Origin: Achromobacter spanius
GTDB taxonomy: Bacteria > Pseudomonadota > Gammaproteobacteria > Burkholderiales > Burkholderiaceae_B
DNA length: 64,000 nt
Reading direction: 5' to 3'
Assembly (NCBI RefSeq): GCF_003994415.1
Contig: NZ_CP034689.1
Span: 3,410,001 to 3,474,000, forward strand
The notes under the pieces were generated by a model. The model was not told the DNA's origin. It ran no database searches and was given only the letters and a program-made list of their open reading frames with translations. The translations under genes were made by a program, and so were the position numbers. Shown here piece by piece: positions 7,670-15,819 of this stretch. The stretch's first letter is position 1. Every line of letters starts with the position of its first letter.

Positions 7670-8551
7670 ATGCCTCCTGCCATCCGTCCTCGCCGCTCCG
7701 TTCTGTACATGCCAGGCGCCAACGCGCGCGCGTTGGACAAGGCCCGCGGGCTGGATGCCGACGCGCTGATCCTGGACCTGGAAGACGCGGTCGCTCCCGA
7801 CGCCAAGGCGCAGGCTCGCGCGCAAGTCGCCGCGGCCTTGAAGCAAGGCGGCTACGGACACCGCGAGTGCATCGTGCGCATCAATGCGCTGGACACCCCC
7901 TGGGGCCAGGACGACGTTGCCGCCATTGCGCAAGCCGGCGCCGATGCCGTGTTGCTGCCCAAGGTGCAATCCGCCGCCCAACTGGACGCGCTGGCCCGCG
8001 CGCTGGACGACGCTGGCGCGCCGCCTGACCTGCCGTTGTGGGCCATGGCGGAAACGCCGCTGGGTTTCTTGCGCCTGGACGCCATTGCCGGCGGCCACCC
8101 GCGCCTTGCCGTCATCGTGGTGGGCACGTCCGACCTGGTCAAAGACCTGCACGCGCGCCATACGCCCGGCCGTGAAGAAACCCTGCTGGCACGCTCGCTG
8201 GCCGTCATGGCCGCGCGCGCCTACGGCCTGGCGGTGCTGGACGGCGTACACCTGGACTTGAACGACGACGCGGGCCATGCCGCCGCCTGCCAACAAGGGC
8301 GCGACCAGGGCTTTGACGGCAAGACGCTGATCCATCCCAAGCAGATCGCCGCCGCCAATGCCGCGTTTGCGCCCACCGACAGCGAACTGGCCCTGGCTCG
8401 CAAGCGTCTGGACGCCTGGCGCCAGGCACAGGCCGCCGGCCAGGGCGTGGCCGTGGTGGATGGCGCGCTGGTTGAAAACCTGCATGCGCAAGAGGCCGAA
8501 CGCGTACTGGCCCTGGCCGCCGCCATCTCGGCCGGCACGAGCACTGAATAG
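7670..8551 (+). CDS. HpcH/HpaI aldolase / CitE-like CoA lyase
   Basis: A 293-residue TIM-barrel protein of the CitE family: RRSVLYMPGANARALDKA, ALILDLEDAVAPDAK, IVRINALDTPWG, AVLLPKVQSA, WAMAETPLGFL and GFDGKTLIHPKQI. The conserved Arg, Glu (LDLEDAV, AMAETP) and Asp residues expected to bind Mg2+ and an acyl-CoA are present. Relatives cleave citryl-CoA, malyl-CoA or citramalyl-CoA. No citrate lyase alpha or gamma gene and no CoA-transferase are adjacent, so a stand-alone beta-like lyase is more likely than classical citrate lyase. ATG 7670 follows the regulator gene by 36 bases, so co-transcription is possible. Confidence 0.85.
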   Translation: MPPAIRPRRSVLYMPGANARALDKARGLDADALILDLEDAVAPDAKAQARAQVAAALKQGGYGHRECIVRINALDTPWGQDDVAAIAQAGADAVLLPKVQSAAQLDALARALDDAGAPPDLPLWAMAETPLGFLRLDAIAGGHPRLAVIVVGTSDLVKDLHARHTPGREETLLARSLAVMAARAYGLAVLDGVHLDLNDDAGHAAACQQGRDQGFDGKTLIHPKQIAAANAAFAPTDSELALARKRLDAWRQAQAAGQGVAVVDGALVENLHAQEAERVLALAAAISAGTSTE

Positions 8552-8605
8552 GGGCTCGCCCCACCCGAAAAACCGCCTTCGCCTGCGCCAATGCGCGCGG
8601 CCCGG

Positions 8606-8611
8606 TACAAT
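8606..8611 (+). promoter_or_regulatory. Probable -10 box for ABC-F gene
   Basis: TACAAT in the 238-base gap before the ABC-F gene, implying a leader of about 170 bases. Short frames in the leader show no sign of being genes. Confidence 0.35.
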
Positions 8612-8789
8612 ACCGCCCACGATTGGACGACGCCCCTTGCCTGGAGCGTGTCTCTTCACCTTTTCGCGCCGATGTCCGCCTGCTGTGTCATGGCTGAGCG
8701 CGCGAACCATCCGGTTCCCTTTTTTGCGCCGCGCCTTGTGGCGGGAGCCTCGCCGCGCGCCTGCCGCGCCACCCCCTGCCCCAAGATTC

Positions 8790-10421
8790 ATGATCCGCTT
8801 CCAACAAGTTTCACTCATGCGTGGCGTCAAGCCCTTGCTCGACAAGGTCGACCTGCTCTTGAACCCCGGCGACAAGATCGGCCTGATCGGCGCCAATGGC
8901 GCCGGCAAGTCCAGCCTGTTCGGCCTATTGCGCGGCACGCTGCACGCCGACCAGGGCGACCTTGACTACCCGTCAAGCTGGCGCATGGCCTACGTGGCGC
9001 AGGAAACCCCCGCGCTGGACCGCCCCGCCATCGAATACGCGATTGACGGCGACGTCACCTTGCGCAAGCTGGAAGCGGAACTGGCGGCGTTGGAAGCCGA
9101 ACCCGAAAGCGCCGAAAACGGCTTGCGCATGGGCGACATCTACGCCGCGCTGGCCGATGCCGACGCCTACACCGTGCATTCGCGCGCCGAACAATTGCTG
9201 ACCGGCCTGGGCTTCACGCAAGAGCAGATGCATCTGCCGCTGACCAGCTTTTCCGGCGGCTGGCGCATGCGCCTGAACCTGGCGCAAGCGCTGATGTGCC
9301 CGTCCGACCTGCTGCTGCTGGACGAGCCCACCAACCACTTGGACCTGGACGCCATCATCTGGCTGGAAGACTGGCTCAAGCGCTATCCGGGCACGCTCAT
9401 CGTCATCTCGCACGATCGCGATTTCCTGGACGGCGTGGTCAACGTCATCGTCCATATCGACGAACGCAAGCTCAAGCGCTACTCGGGCAACTACTCCTCG
9501 TTCGAACGCCAGCGCGCCGCCCAGTTGGAACTGGCGCAAGGCATGATGGAAAAGCAGATGCGACAGCGTTCGCACCTGCAATCGTTCATTGACCGCTTCA
9601 AGGCCCAGGCCAGCAAGGCGCGCCAGGCGCAAAGCCGCATCAAGGCGCTGGCCCGCATGGAAGAAGTGGCGCCGCTGCGCGCCGCCGCCGAGTTCTCGTT
9701 TGAATTCCGCGAACCGCTGCGCGCGCCCAACCCCTTGCTGACCATGGACAAGGTCAGCGCCGGTTACCGCGTGGAAGACGAAGACACGCAGGCCGTGTCC
9801 GACAAGATCATCGTGTCGGGCATCAATTTTTCGTTGCAAGCCGGCCAGCGCATCGGCCTCCTGGGCATCAACGGCGCGGGCAAGTCCACGTTCATCAAGA
9901 CCATCGCGGGCGACCTGGCCACGCTGGGCGGCGACACGCAGTTCAACAAGGGCTTGTCCATCGGCTACTTTGCGCAGCACCAGGTGGAAATGCTGCGTCA
10001 CGACGAATCACCGTTGTGGCACATGATGAAGCTTGCGCCCACCGTGCGCGAGCAAGAGCTGCGCAACTTCCTGGGCAGCTTCAACTTCAACGGCAACATG
10101 GCCACCAGTTCCATCGCGCCTTTCTCCGGCGGCGAAAAAGCGCGCCTGGCGCTGGCGCTGATTGTCTGGCAGCGCCCCAACCTGCTGTTGCTGGATGAAC
10201 CCACCAACCACCTGGATCTGGAAACGCGCGAGGCGCTGACCACGGCGCTGGCGCAATTCGAAGGCACCTTGATGCTGGTCTCGCACGACCGCCACTTGCT
10301 GCGCGCCACCACCGACGAGTTCATCATCGTGGCCGACGGCGTCGTCAAACCGTTCGACGGCGACCTGGACGACTACAAAGACTGGCTCTACAAAACCAAA
10401 TTGGCCGCCAAAGCCGCCTGA
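8790..10421 (+). CDS. ABC-F ATPase, YheS-like, short C-terminus
   Basis: A soluble 543-residue protein with two ABC ATPase domains and no membrane segment. Each domain has Walker A (GANGAGKSS, GINGAGKST), a signature (FSGGWRMRL, FSGGEKARL) and Walker B with the ABC-F specific DEPTNHLDL. The linker between them is helical and charged. The sequence closely follows Escherichia coli YheS as I remember it, including ETPALD, RFKAQASKARQAQSRIK and SHDRHLLR. ABC-F proteins act on the ribosome. E. coli YheS runs about 90-100 residues longer with a charged coiled-coil tail; here the frame stops soon after the second domain, and the space before psd is too short to hide the tail. ATG 8790 is the natural start. 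Confidence 0.92.
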   Translation: MIRFQQVSLMRGVKPLLDKVDLLLNPGDKIGLIGANGAGKSSLFGLLRGTLHADQGDLDYPSSWRMAYVAQETPALDRPAIEYAIDGDVTLRKLEAELAALEAEPESAENGLRMGDIYAALADADAYTVHSRAEQLLTGLGFTQEQMHLPLTSFSGGWRMRLNLAQALMCPSDLLLLDEPTNHLDLDAIIWLEDWLKRYPGTLIVISHDRDFLDGVVNVIVHIDERKLKRYSGNYSSFERQRAAQLELAQGMMEKQMRQRSHLQSFIDRFKAQASKARQAQSRIKALARMEEVAPLRAAAEFSFEFREPLRAPNPLLTMDKVSAGYRVEDEDTQAVSDKIIVSGINFSLQAGQRIGLLGINGAGKSTFIKTIAGDLATLGGDTQFNKGLSIGYFAQHQVEMLRHDESPLWHMMKLAPTVREQELRNFLGSFNFNGNMATSSIAPFSGGEKARLALALIVWQRPNLLLLDEPTNHLDLETREALTTALAQFEGTLMLVSHDRHLLRATTDEFIIVADGVVKPFDGDLDDYKDWLYKTKLAAKAA

Positions 10422-10427
10422 CCGCGT

Positions 10428-10433
10428 TACAAT
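10428..10433 (+). promoter_or_regulatory. Probable -10 box upstream of psd leader
   Basis: TACAAT just after the ABC-F stop codon. Transcription from about 10440 would start at the base of the first leader hairpin, giving a roughly 90-base leader in front of psd. Confidence 0.45.
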
Positions 10434-10441
10434 CCCGCGAA

Positions 10442-10519
10442 TTGCCGGCAGGCGCCCTCGGTGCGTCGCTTGCACGGCAACCTTCAACCCCGTCCCGCTG
10501 TACGCGGGACGAGTTTTTT
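10442..10519 (+). ncRNA. Structured psd leader: hairpin plus intrinsic terminator (candidate attenuator or small RNA)
   Basis: A first hairpin pairs 10442-10454 with 10468-10480 (13 pairs, one G-U, one bulged A, loop of about 13 bases). After an unpaired CCTTCAACCCC-like stretch, a second hairpin pairs GTCCCGC (10492-10498) with GCGGGAC (10504-10510) and is followed by GAG and six T. That is the form of an intrinsic terminator. It lies between a likely promoter and the psd start codon, so it is either an attenuator, an independent RNA of about 80 nt, or merely the terminator of the ABC-F gene. Confidence 0.45.
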
Positions 10520-10531
10520 CAGCGCTCGTAG

Positions 10532-11404
10532 ATGACGATCAAAGACCAACTATTTCTCGCCAGCCAGTATCTTGCGCCGCATCACCTGGTGTCGCGCTTC
10601 TTCGGGTACGCCTCCGACTGCCGGGAACCCGCGGTCAAGAATTGGATGATTTCGCGCTTTGTCCGCAAGTACGGCGTGGACATGCGCGAAGCCGTGCAAG
10701 AAGACCCGTTGGCCTATGACTGCTTCAACGACTTTTTCACTCGCGCACTGAAAGACGACGCGCGCCCGCTCGACGACGAACCCGGTTCGGTGCTCTGTCC
10801 GGCCGACGGCGCCATCAGCCAATTGGGCGCCATCGAGCAAGGGCGCATCTTCCAGGCCAAGGGCCACAGCTACGGCCTGGTTGATCTGCTGGGCGGCGAC
10901 GTGGAACGCGCCGCGCCGTTCCAGGGCGGCGAATTCGCCACCGTCTATCTGTCGCCCAAGGACTATCACCGCGTCCACATGCCGGTGGCCGGCACGCTGC
11001 GCGAAATGGTGCATGTGCCGGGCCGTTTGTTTTCGGTGAACCCCCTGACCGCCCGCAATGTGCCGCGCCTGTTCGCGCGCAACGAGCGCGTGGTCTGCAT
11101 TTTCGACACCGAACTCGGACCGATGGCGGTGGTGCTGGTGGGCGCGATGATCGTCGCGTCGATTGAAACGGTCTGGGCGGGCCTGGTCACACCGTACAAG
11201 CGCCGCGTGAAATCGGTACGCTATGACGCCGCGGCGCGCGCGCCTATCCATCTGGAAAAAGGCGCGGAAATGGGCCGCTTCAAGCTGGGCTCGACAGCCA
11301 TTGTGTTGTTTGGTCCGGACAAGATCCGCTGGGCGGATACGCCGTCTGTGCTGGGTCCCGTCCGCATGGGCGAACTGCTGGCCTTGCCTGTAGCTCAGCC
11401 TTGA
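10532..11404 (+). CDS. psd: Phosphatidylserine decarboxylase
   Basis: Makes phosphatidylethanolamine from phosphatidylserine at the inner membrane, the last step of the main phospholipid pathway. The 290-residue precursor shows NDFFTRALKDDARP, CPADGAISQLG, FATVYLSPKDYHRVHMPV and, near the C-terminus, the LGST self-cleavage site (252-255); cleavage before S254 creates the pyruvoyl group on the small alpha chain. Asp and His of PADG and YHRVH match the autoendoprotease triad of the family. ATG 10532 follows a leader with a terminator-like hairpin, so expression may depend on read-through. Full length for the Psd-B type. Confidence 0.97.
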   Translation: MTIKDQLFLASQYLAPHHLVSRFFGYASDCREPAVKNWMISRFVRKYGVDMREAVQEDPLAYDCFNDFFTRALKDDARPLDDEPGSVLCPADGAISQLGAIEQGRIFQAKGHSYGLVDLLGGDVERAAPFQGGEFATVYLSPKDYHRVHMPVAGTLREMVHVPGRLFSVNPLTARNVPRLFARNERVVCIFDTELGPMAVVLVGAMIVASIETVWAGLVTPYKRRVKSVRYDAAARAPIHLEKGAEMGRFKLGSTAIVLFGPDKIRWADTPSVLGPVRMGELLALPVAQP

Positions 11405-11449
11405 CCCGCGTCTGAGGGTGCTTGCACGACGCAAACATCATTATTCCAA

Positions 11450-11483
11450 AAAGCGAATAAGCATTTCGAAATCTATTCGCTTT
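11450..11483. repeat. 10-bp inverted repeat in AT-rich psd-lldD gap
   Basis: Arms AAAGCGAATA (11450-11459) and TATTCGCTTT (11474-11483) are perfect complements around 14 bases that include TTCGAA. It lies in the otherwise unoccupied stretch between psd and the oxidase gene. It may be an operator or a weak terminator of psd. Confidence 0.6.
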
Positions 11484-11595
11484 CTTCGATAAAAAAGGGT
11501 TGTTAGATTACGGGCTTTTACCGGCCCGCCATGACTTCCAACGCCCTGCCCGCCCCCCGCCTGCCAGCACGCCGACCACCCGCGCCGCCGCCCCC

Positions 11596-12765
11596 GTGCC
11601 GCGCGCGCTTGCCCGCCTGCTTTGTCTGGATGACTTCGAAGCCGCCGCGCGCAAACGCTTGCCCCGGCCGATCTTCGGCTACGTGGCGGGCGCCGCGGAA
11701 GACAACCAGTCGCTGCACGACAACCGCCGCGCCTTCGCCCAATACGGCTTTACACCCCGCGTGCTGGTCGACGTGTCACGCCGCATGCAACGCACGGAAA
11801 TTTTCGGGCAAAGCTACGCCTCGCCGTTCGGTATTGCGCCCATGGGCATCAGCGCCTTGTCGGCGTACCGGGGCGACGTGGTGCTGGCCCGCGCCGCGCG
11901 AGACGAAGGCATCCCTGCCATCCTCAGTGGCACATCCTTGATCCCGTTGGAAGACGTTATCCGCGAAGCGCCGGGCACCTGGTTCCAGGCCTATCTGCCG
12001 GGCGATCCCGCAAAAATCGACGCCCTGGTTGAGCGTGCTCGACGTGCCGGCTATGAAACCTTGGTGTTGACGGTGGACATCCCCGTGTCCGCCAATCGCG
12101 AAAACAATGTGCGCACCGGCTTTTCAACGCCGCTCAAGCCCAGCCTGCGCCTGGCTTGGGACGGCCTGACGCGGCCGCGCTGGCTGGCGGGCACCTTTCT
12201 GCGGACCTTGCTGGCCCAGGGCATGCCGCACTTTGAAAATTCGTTCGCCACGCGCGGCGCGCCCATCGTGTCCGCGTCCGTGCTGCGCGATTTCACCGCG
12301 CGCGACCACCTTGATTGGGAACACGTGGCGCGCATCCGCCGCCAATGGCCGGGCACCTTGATCATCAAGGGCATCCTGCATCCGCAAGACGCGGCGCTGG
12401 CGCGCCAGCATGGCGCCGATGGCGTCATTGTGTCCAACCACGGCGGGCGCCAACTGGATGGCGCTATCTCGCCGCTGCGTGCGCTGCCTGGCGTGGTCGA
12501 CGCGGCGGGCAGCATGACGGTGATGATGGACAGCGGCGTGCGGCGCGGTGGCGACGTGCTGAAGGCGCTGGCGCTGGGCGCGCGCTTTGTGTTCGTAGGC
12601 CGGCCATTCAACTATGCGGCAGCGCTTGGCGGGCAGGCAGGCGTGGCCCACGCCATCAACCTGCTGCGCGCGGAAGTCGACCGCAACATGGCAATGCTGG
12701 GCATCAACAACGTGCGGGAAATGAACGCTGGCTTGCTATGGCGTGACGGGCCGGTCGGCCACTGA
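11596..12765 (+). CDS. lldD: FMN-dependent alpha-hydroxy-acid oxidase/dehydrogenase (LldD-like)
   Basis: Oxidises an L-2-hydroxy acid, probably L-lactate, to the 2-oxo acid with FMN, feeding the quinone pool. The barrel shows CLDDFEAAARKRLPRPIFGYV, FGIAPMGIS, WFQAYLPG, LTVDIPVS, IIKGILHPQDA, the catalytic His in SNHGGRQLDGA, DSGVRRGGDVLKALALGA and FVGRPFNYA. GTG 11596 gives 389 residues and an N-terminus like other LldD proteins. The in-frame alternative TTG 11500 adds a Pro-rich stretch, while a more natural ATG at 11531 is one base out of frame across a C6 run (11553-11558). The gene stands alone, without lldP or lldR. Confidence 0.85.
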   Translation: MPRALARLLCLDDFEAAARKRLPRPIFGYVAGAAEDNQSLHDNRRAFAQYGFTPRVLVDVSRRMQRTEIFGQSYASPFGIAPMGISALSAYRGDVVLARAARDEGIPAILSGTSLIPLEDVIREAPGTWFQAYLPGDPAKIDALVERARRAGYETLVLTVDIPVSANRENNVRTGFSTPLKPSLRLAWDGLTRPRWLAGTFLRTLLAQGMPHFENSFATRGAPIVSASVLRDFTARDHLDWEHVARIRRQWPGTLIIKGILHPQDAALARQHGADGVIVSNHGGRQLDGAISPLRALPGVVDAAGSMTVMMDSGVRRGGDVLKALALGARFVFVGRPFNYAAALGGQAGVAHAINLLRAEVDRNMAMLGINNVREMNAGLLWRDGPVGH

Positions 12766-12811
12766 CCGGCCTGTTGCTCAAGCGGACGCGGTCAGGCACG
12801 GTGGCGCGGCA

Positions 12812-12817
12812 TAGAAT
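12812..12817 (+). promoter_or_regulatory. Probable -10 box for phosphoesterase gene
   Basis: TAGAAT about 40 bases before the GTG start of the metallophosphoesterase gene, in the short gap after the oxidase gene. Confidence 0.35.
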
Positions 12818-12856
12818 GGCGGTTCCCCTGCCCGGCCTACGTGCCCACTACCCGCC

Positions 12857-14032
12857 GTGTCCCTACGCCAATCTTCGTTTTTCCTGCGCTTTTTGACACT
12901 GGGCGCGCTGGCCCACGTCTATGTCGGCGCGCGCTTGATCCCGGACGCGCAGTTGCCCGCCACCGGCGCGGCCACCGCCATCATTGCCCTGCTGCTGTCG
13001 TGCATCCTGATTCCAATGGGGATGCTGGCCCGTTCCTCGGTGAACCCGCCCTGGGGCGACCGTATCGCGTGGGTGGGCCTGATCGCGATGGGGCTGTTTT
13101 CGTCCCTGTTCGTCTTGACCGTGATCCGAGATGCCGCGCTGCTCGTGACGTGGCTGGTCACGCTGCTGGCCAGCGCCAACCTGCCTTGGCTGGACCTGCG
13201 GCGCTACAGCGCGTGGGCGGTTGCCGCGCTGGCATTGGCGGGCACGCTGGTCGGCTTCTACAACGCGCGCAGCCGGGCGCGGGTGGTGGACGTGGACGTG
13301 CCTGTTGCCGGCTTGCCGCAAGACCTGGACGGCTTCACCATCGTGCAGATCAGCGACGTCCACGTCGGCCCGACCATCAAGAAGCAATACGTACAGGCCA
13401 TTGTCGATGCCGTGAATGAACTGCTGCCCGACGTCATCGCCATCACCGGCGACGTGGTCGACGGCAGCGTCGAACACCTGGCCGAGCAAGCCAGCCCGTT
13501 GGGGTCACTGCGCGCGCCTTACGGCGTGTACCTGGTGACGGGCAACCATGAATACTATTCAGGCGCCACGCCCTGGATCGCCGAATTCCGCAGGATGGGC
13601 CTGCGCGTGCTATTGAACGAGCATGCGGTCATCCACCCGTCGGGCTTGCCGATGGTGGTGGCGGGCGTCACGGATTTCGGCGCCGGCGCGTTTGATCCCC
13701 AGCACCGCAGCAACCCCAAGGCCGCGCTGGCGGGCGCGCCAGCTGACGCCTGCGCCAAGATCCTGTTGGCGCATCAACCACGCAGCGCAGCCGCGGCCGC
13801 GCCCCTGGGCTACCACCTGCAGTTATCGGGCCATACCCATGGCGGGCAGTTTTTTCCGTGGGGGTTCTTCGTGCGCTTTCAGCAACCCTTCACGGCGGGC
13901 CTGCATCGGCTGGGCAAGATGTGGGTCTATACGAGCCGGGGTACCGGGTATTGGGGGCCGCCCAAACGGCTGGGCGCGCCGTCTGAAATCACGCGTCTGC
14001 GCCTGCGCACGGCAGCATCTGGGCACCTCTGA
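12857..14032 (+). CDS. Membrane-anchored calcineurin-like metallophosphoesterase
   Basis: A 391-residue protein with about four hydrophobic helices in the first 140 residues, then a calcineurin-like domain carrying the metal ligands in order: QISDVHVG (D, H), ITGDVVDG (D), VTGNHEYY (N, H), LAHQP (H) and LSGHTHGGQ (two H). This is the YkuE/UDP-2,3-diacylglucosamine-like membrane phosphoesterase type; the substrate could be a lipid or nucleotide phosphate. Start is GTG 12857, no ATG being available near. The last residues SRGTGYWGPPKR are typical of this subfamily. It ends just before the convergent Lrp-type gene. Confidence 0.88.
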   Translation: MSLRQSSFFLRFLTLGALAHVYVGARLIPDAQLPATGAATAIIALLLSCILIPMGMLARSSVNPPWGDRIAWVGLIAMGLFSSLFVLTVIRDAALLVTWLVTLLASANLPWLDLRRYSAWAVAALALAGTLVGFYNARSRARVVDVDVPVAGLPQDLDGFTIVQISDVHVGPTIKKQYVQAIVDAVNELLPDVIAITGDVVDGSVEHLAEQASPLGSLRAPYGVYLVTGNHEYYSGATPWIAEFRRMGLRVLLNEHAVIHPSGLPMVVAGVTDFGAGAFDPQHRSNPKAALAGAPADACAKILLAHQPRSAAAAAPLGYHLQLSGHTHGGQFFPWGFFVRFQQPFTAGLHRLGKMWVYTSRGTGYWGPPKRLGAPSEITRLRLRTAASGHL

Positions 14033-14051
14033 TCGCACCTTGATGCCGCGC

Positions 14052-14519
14052 TCAATCCACCTGCTGCGCGGTGTCTGGCAAGGGGCCCCGCTCCAGGTAG
14101 CTGGTCAGCGCGATGTCGCTGGTGGTGTTGGTGATGCCGTCAATCTGGTGGATGCGGGCCAGCAGCAGTTCCAGCGCCTGCGTGTCGCGCACCCGCACTT
14201 TCAGCAGCATGGCGCTTTTGCCGGTAATGGTGTGGATCTCTTCCACTTCGGTCAGCTCGGCCAGGCCCAGCACCTGTTGCGTGATGGTCCAGTTGGCGGT
14301 GTCCACATGCACGAACGCCAGCAAGGGCCGGCCGATGCGCGCGCCATCCAGTCGGGCGGCGATGCCTTTGATCAAGCCATCGCGCTTCAAGCGCTTGACC
14401 CGTTCATGCACCGCCGGGGCCGACAGGTTCAGTAATTTACCCAGTTCGGCGTAGCTGGGCGTGGCGTCGTCCGCCAGCAACGTTAATAGTTTTCGGTCGC
14501 GATCGTCTAGGTCTGGCAT
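14052..14519 (-). CDS. Lrp/AsnC family transcriptional regulator
   Basis: A 155-residue regulator: N-terminal HTH (LDDRDRKLLTLLADDATPSYAELGKLLNLSAPAVHERVKRL) and C-terminal RAM ligand-binding domain (about 65-140) with the EVEEIHTITGKSAMLLKVRV strand. Such proteins form octamers and respond to amino acids. ATG 14519 is used; a TTG 9 bases earlier lacks support. It is divergent from an MFS exporter gene with an imperfect palindrome between them, so it likely controls that exporter and itself. The ligand is unknown. Confidence 0.9.
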   Translation of the reverse strand: MPDLDDRDRKLLTLLADDATPSYAELGKLLNLSAPAVHERVKRLKRDGLIKGIAARLDGARIGRPLLAFVHVDTANWTITQQVLGLAELTEVEEIHTITGKSAMLLKVRVRDTQALELLLARIHQIDGITNTTSDIALTSYLERGPLPDTAQQVD

Positions 14520-14556
14520 CGGAATCAAGTTCTGCCTTACGGCATTCGGACTTTGA

Positions 14557-14597
14557 TGGAATAAGGAAATATCGGCGTAATCCCTTATTTTATTCCA
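14557..14597. promoter_or_regulatory. Imperfect palindrome between lrp-like and MFS genes (candidate operator)
   Basis: TGGAATAAGG (14557-14566) is mirrored by CCTTATT and ATTCCA within 14583-14597, with a 5-base insertion. The region is AT-rich and lies between divergent start codons, the usual place for an Lrp-type operator. Confidence 0.4.
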
Positions 14598-14611
14598 ATA
14601 AAATTCGCGGC

Positions 14612-15808
14612 ATGCAGAACCGTAGCAAGCCTATTTCCCGCCCTGCCTCGTCCGTGCCCGCCTTGATGTTTGCCGTCAGCGTCGTCGGGTCCAACGGCTT
14701 GGCGCTCAGCCCCATCCTGACCGACGTGGCGCGCTCGTTTTCAACGTCGGCACTGACCATCAGCACCGCCATTTCGGCCTACGGCGCGGCCACTGCAGCA
14801 AGCGCCTTCTTCCTGGCCGGGCGCATCGACCGCATTGGCATCCGCCGTTCGCTCTTGGGCGCCATGCTGGTGCTGATCACGGCGCTGGTCCTGTCCGCCA
14901 CCGCGCCACACTGGATCGTGCTGACCCTGGCGCAGGCCTTGGCGGGCGCCGCGGCGGGCGTCATCCTGCCCGCGGCTTACGGGTCAGCATCGTTGGTAGC
15001 CCCTGCCGGACAAGAGACGCGCACACTGGGGCGCGTGATTGCCGGATGGTCGGTGTCGCTGGTGGCGGGCGTGCCCTTGTCCGCGCTGATCTCGGACGCC
15101 ATCGGCTGGCGCGCCACCTACGGCACGCTGGCCCTGTGCGCCACGATTGCGCTGCTGGGCCTGCGCAAGCTGCCCGAACGCCGCGCAACGCATCCCGCGC
15201 CGCTGCGCCTGTCCCGCTTGCTTGCGCCGCTTTCCTATCGCGACGTGCCCGTGCTGCTGCTGGCATGCCTGGCGTTCTCGGCCGCGTTCTACGGCGTCTA
15301 CGCCTTCCTGGCCGACCACGTTCGCACGCTGTTGGCGCTAAGCGCCGGCAAGGTGGGCTTTATTGCCTTCGCCTATGGCGCGGGCTTCATGCTGGCGGGG
15401 TTTGCCGGCGCCCCCTTGATCGAACGCCTGGGGCCCCGCCGTGCCTTGCCACTGGCCCTGGCGACCATCGCCACGGTGTATCTGGTGTTGCTGCCCGCTG
15501 CCCACGCCTTGGCGGCGGTGCTGGCCATTGCCGTGCTGTGGGGCGCCGCGTCGCAGATCAGCCTGAACCTGCTGGTCTTGCTGTTGTCGCGCGCACGGCC
15601 CGACGAGCGTGGCGCGGTGCTGGGCTTGAACACCTGCACGACGTATCTGGGCGCCAGCGTGGGCACGGCGGTTGCCGGCACGCTCTACACGCATGCGGGT
15701 TTTGAAGCGCTGGGAGTGTGCGCGTCTGCTGTGGTGGGCCTGGCCGCGCTGGGCCTGCATTGGCGCTTGAATGGCCGCCGCGCCGAACGGCGCGAAGCGG
15801 CGGTGTAA
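14612..15808 (+). CDS. MFS transporter, DHA1-like drug or metabolite exporter
   Basis: A 398-residue integral membrane protein with about 12 hydrophobic helices. It carries the MFS loop 2-3 motif in the form GRIDRIGIRRSLL and a motif C-like stretch AGWSVSLVAGVPLSALI in helix 5, which marks drug/H+ antiporters of the 12-TM DHA1 class. The second half repeats the pattern (ERLGPRRALPL). It would export amphipathic compounds or amino acids across the inner membrane. Its divergent Lrp-type neighbour suggests the substrate or inducer is an amino acid. ATG 14612 leaves a short cytoplasmic tail. Confidence 0.88.
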   Translation: MQNRSKPISRPASSVPALMFAVSVVGSNGLALSPILTDVARSFSTSALTISTAISAYGAATAASAFFLAGRIDRIGIRRSLLGAMLVLITALVLSATAPHWIVLTLAQALAGAAAGVILPAAYGSASLVAPAGQETRTLGRVIAGWSVSLVAGVPLSALISDAIGWRATYGTLALCATIALLGLRKLPERRATHPAPLRLSRLLAPLSYRDVPVLLLACLAFSAAFYGVYAFLADHVRTLLALSAGKVGFIAFAYGAGFMLAGFAGAPLIERLGPRRALPLALATIATVYLVLLPAAHALAAVLAIAVLWGAASQISLNLLVLLLSRARPDERGAVLGLNTCTTYLGASVGTAVAGTLYTHAGFEALGVCASAVVGLAALGLHWRLNGRRAERREAAV

Positions 15809-15819
15809 AGCTTGCTGGC

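Noticed and set aside
6830..8938. 702-codon leftward open frame opposite the regulator and lyase genes
   Set aside because: It is the antisense shadow of two well-supported genes in high-GC DNA; low-complexity Arg/Gly/His-rich product and no ribosome site.
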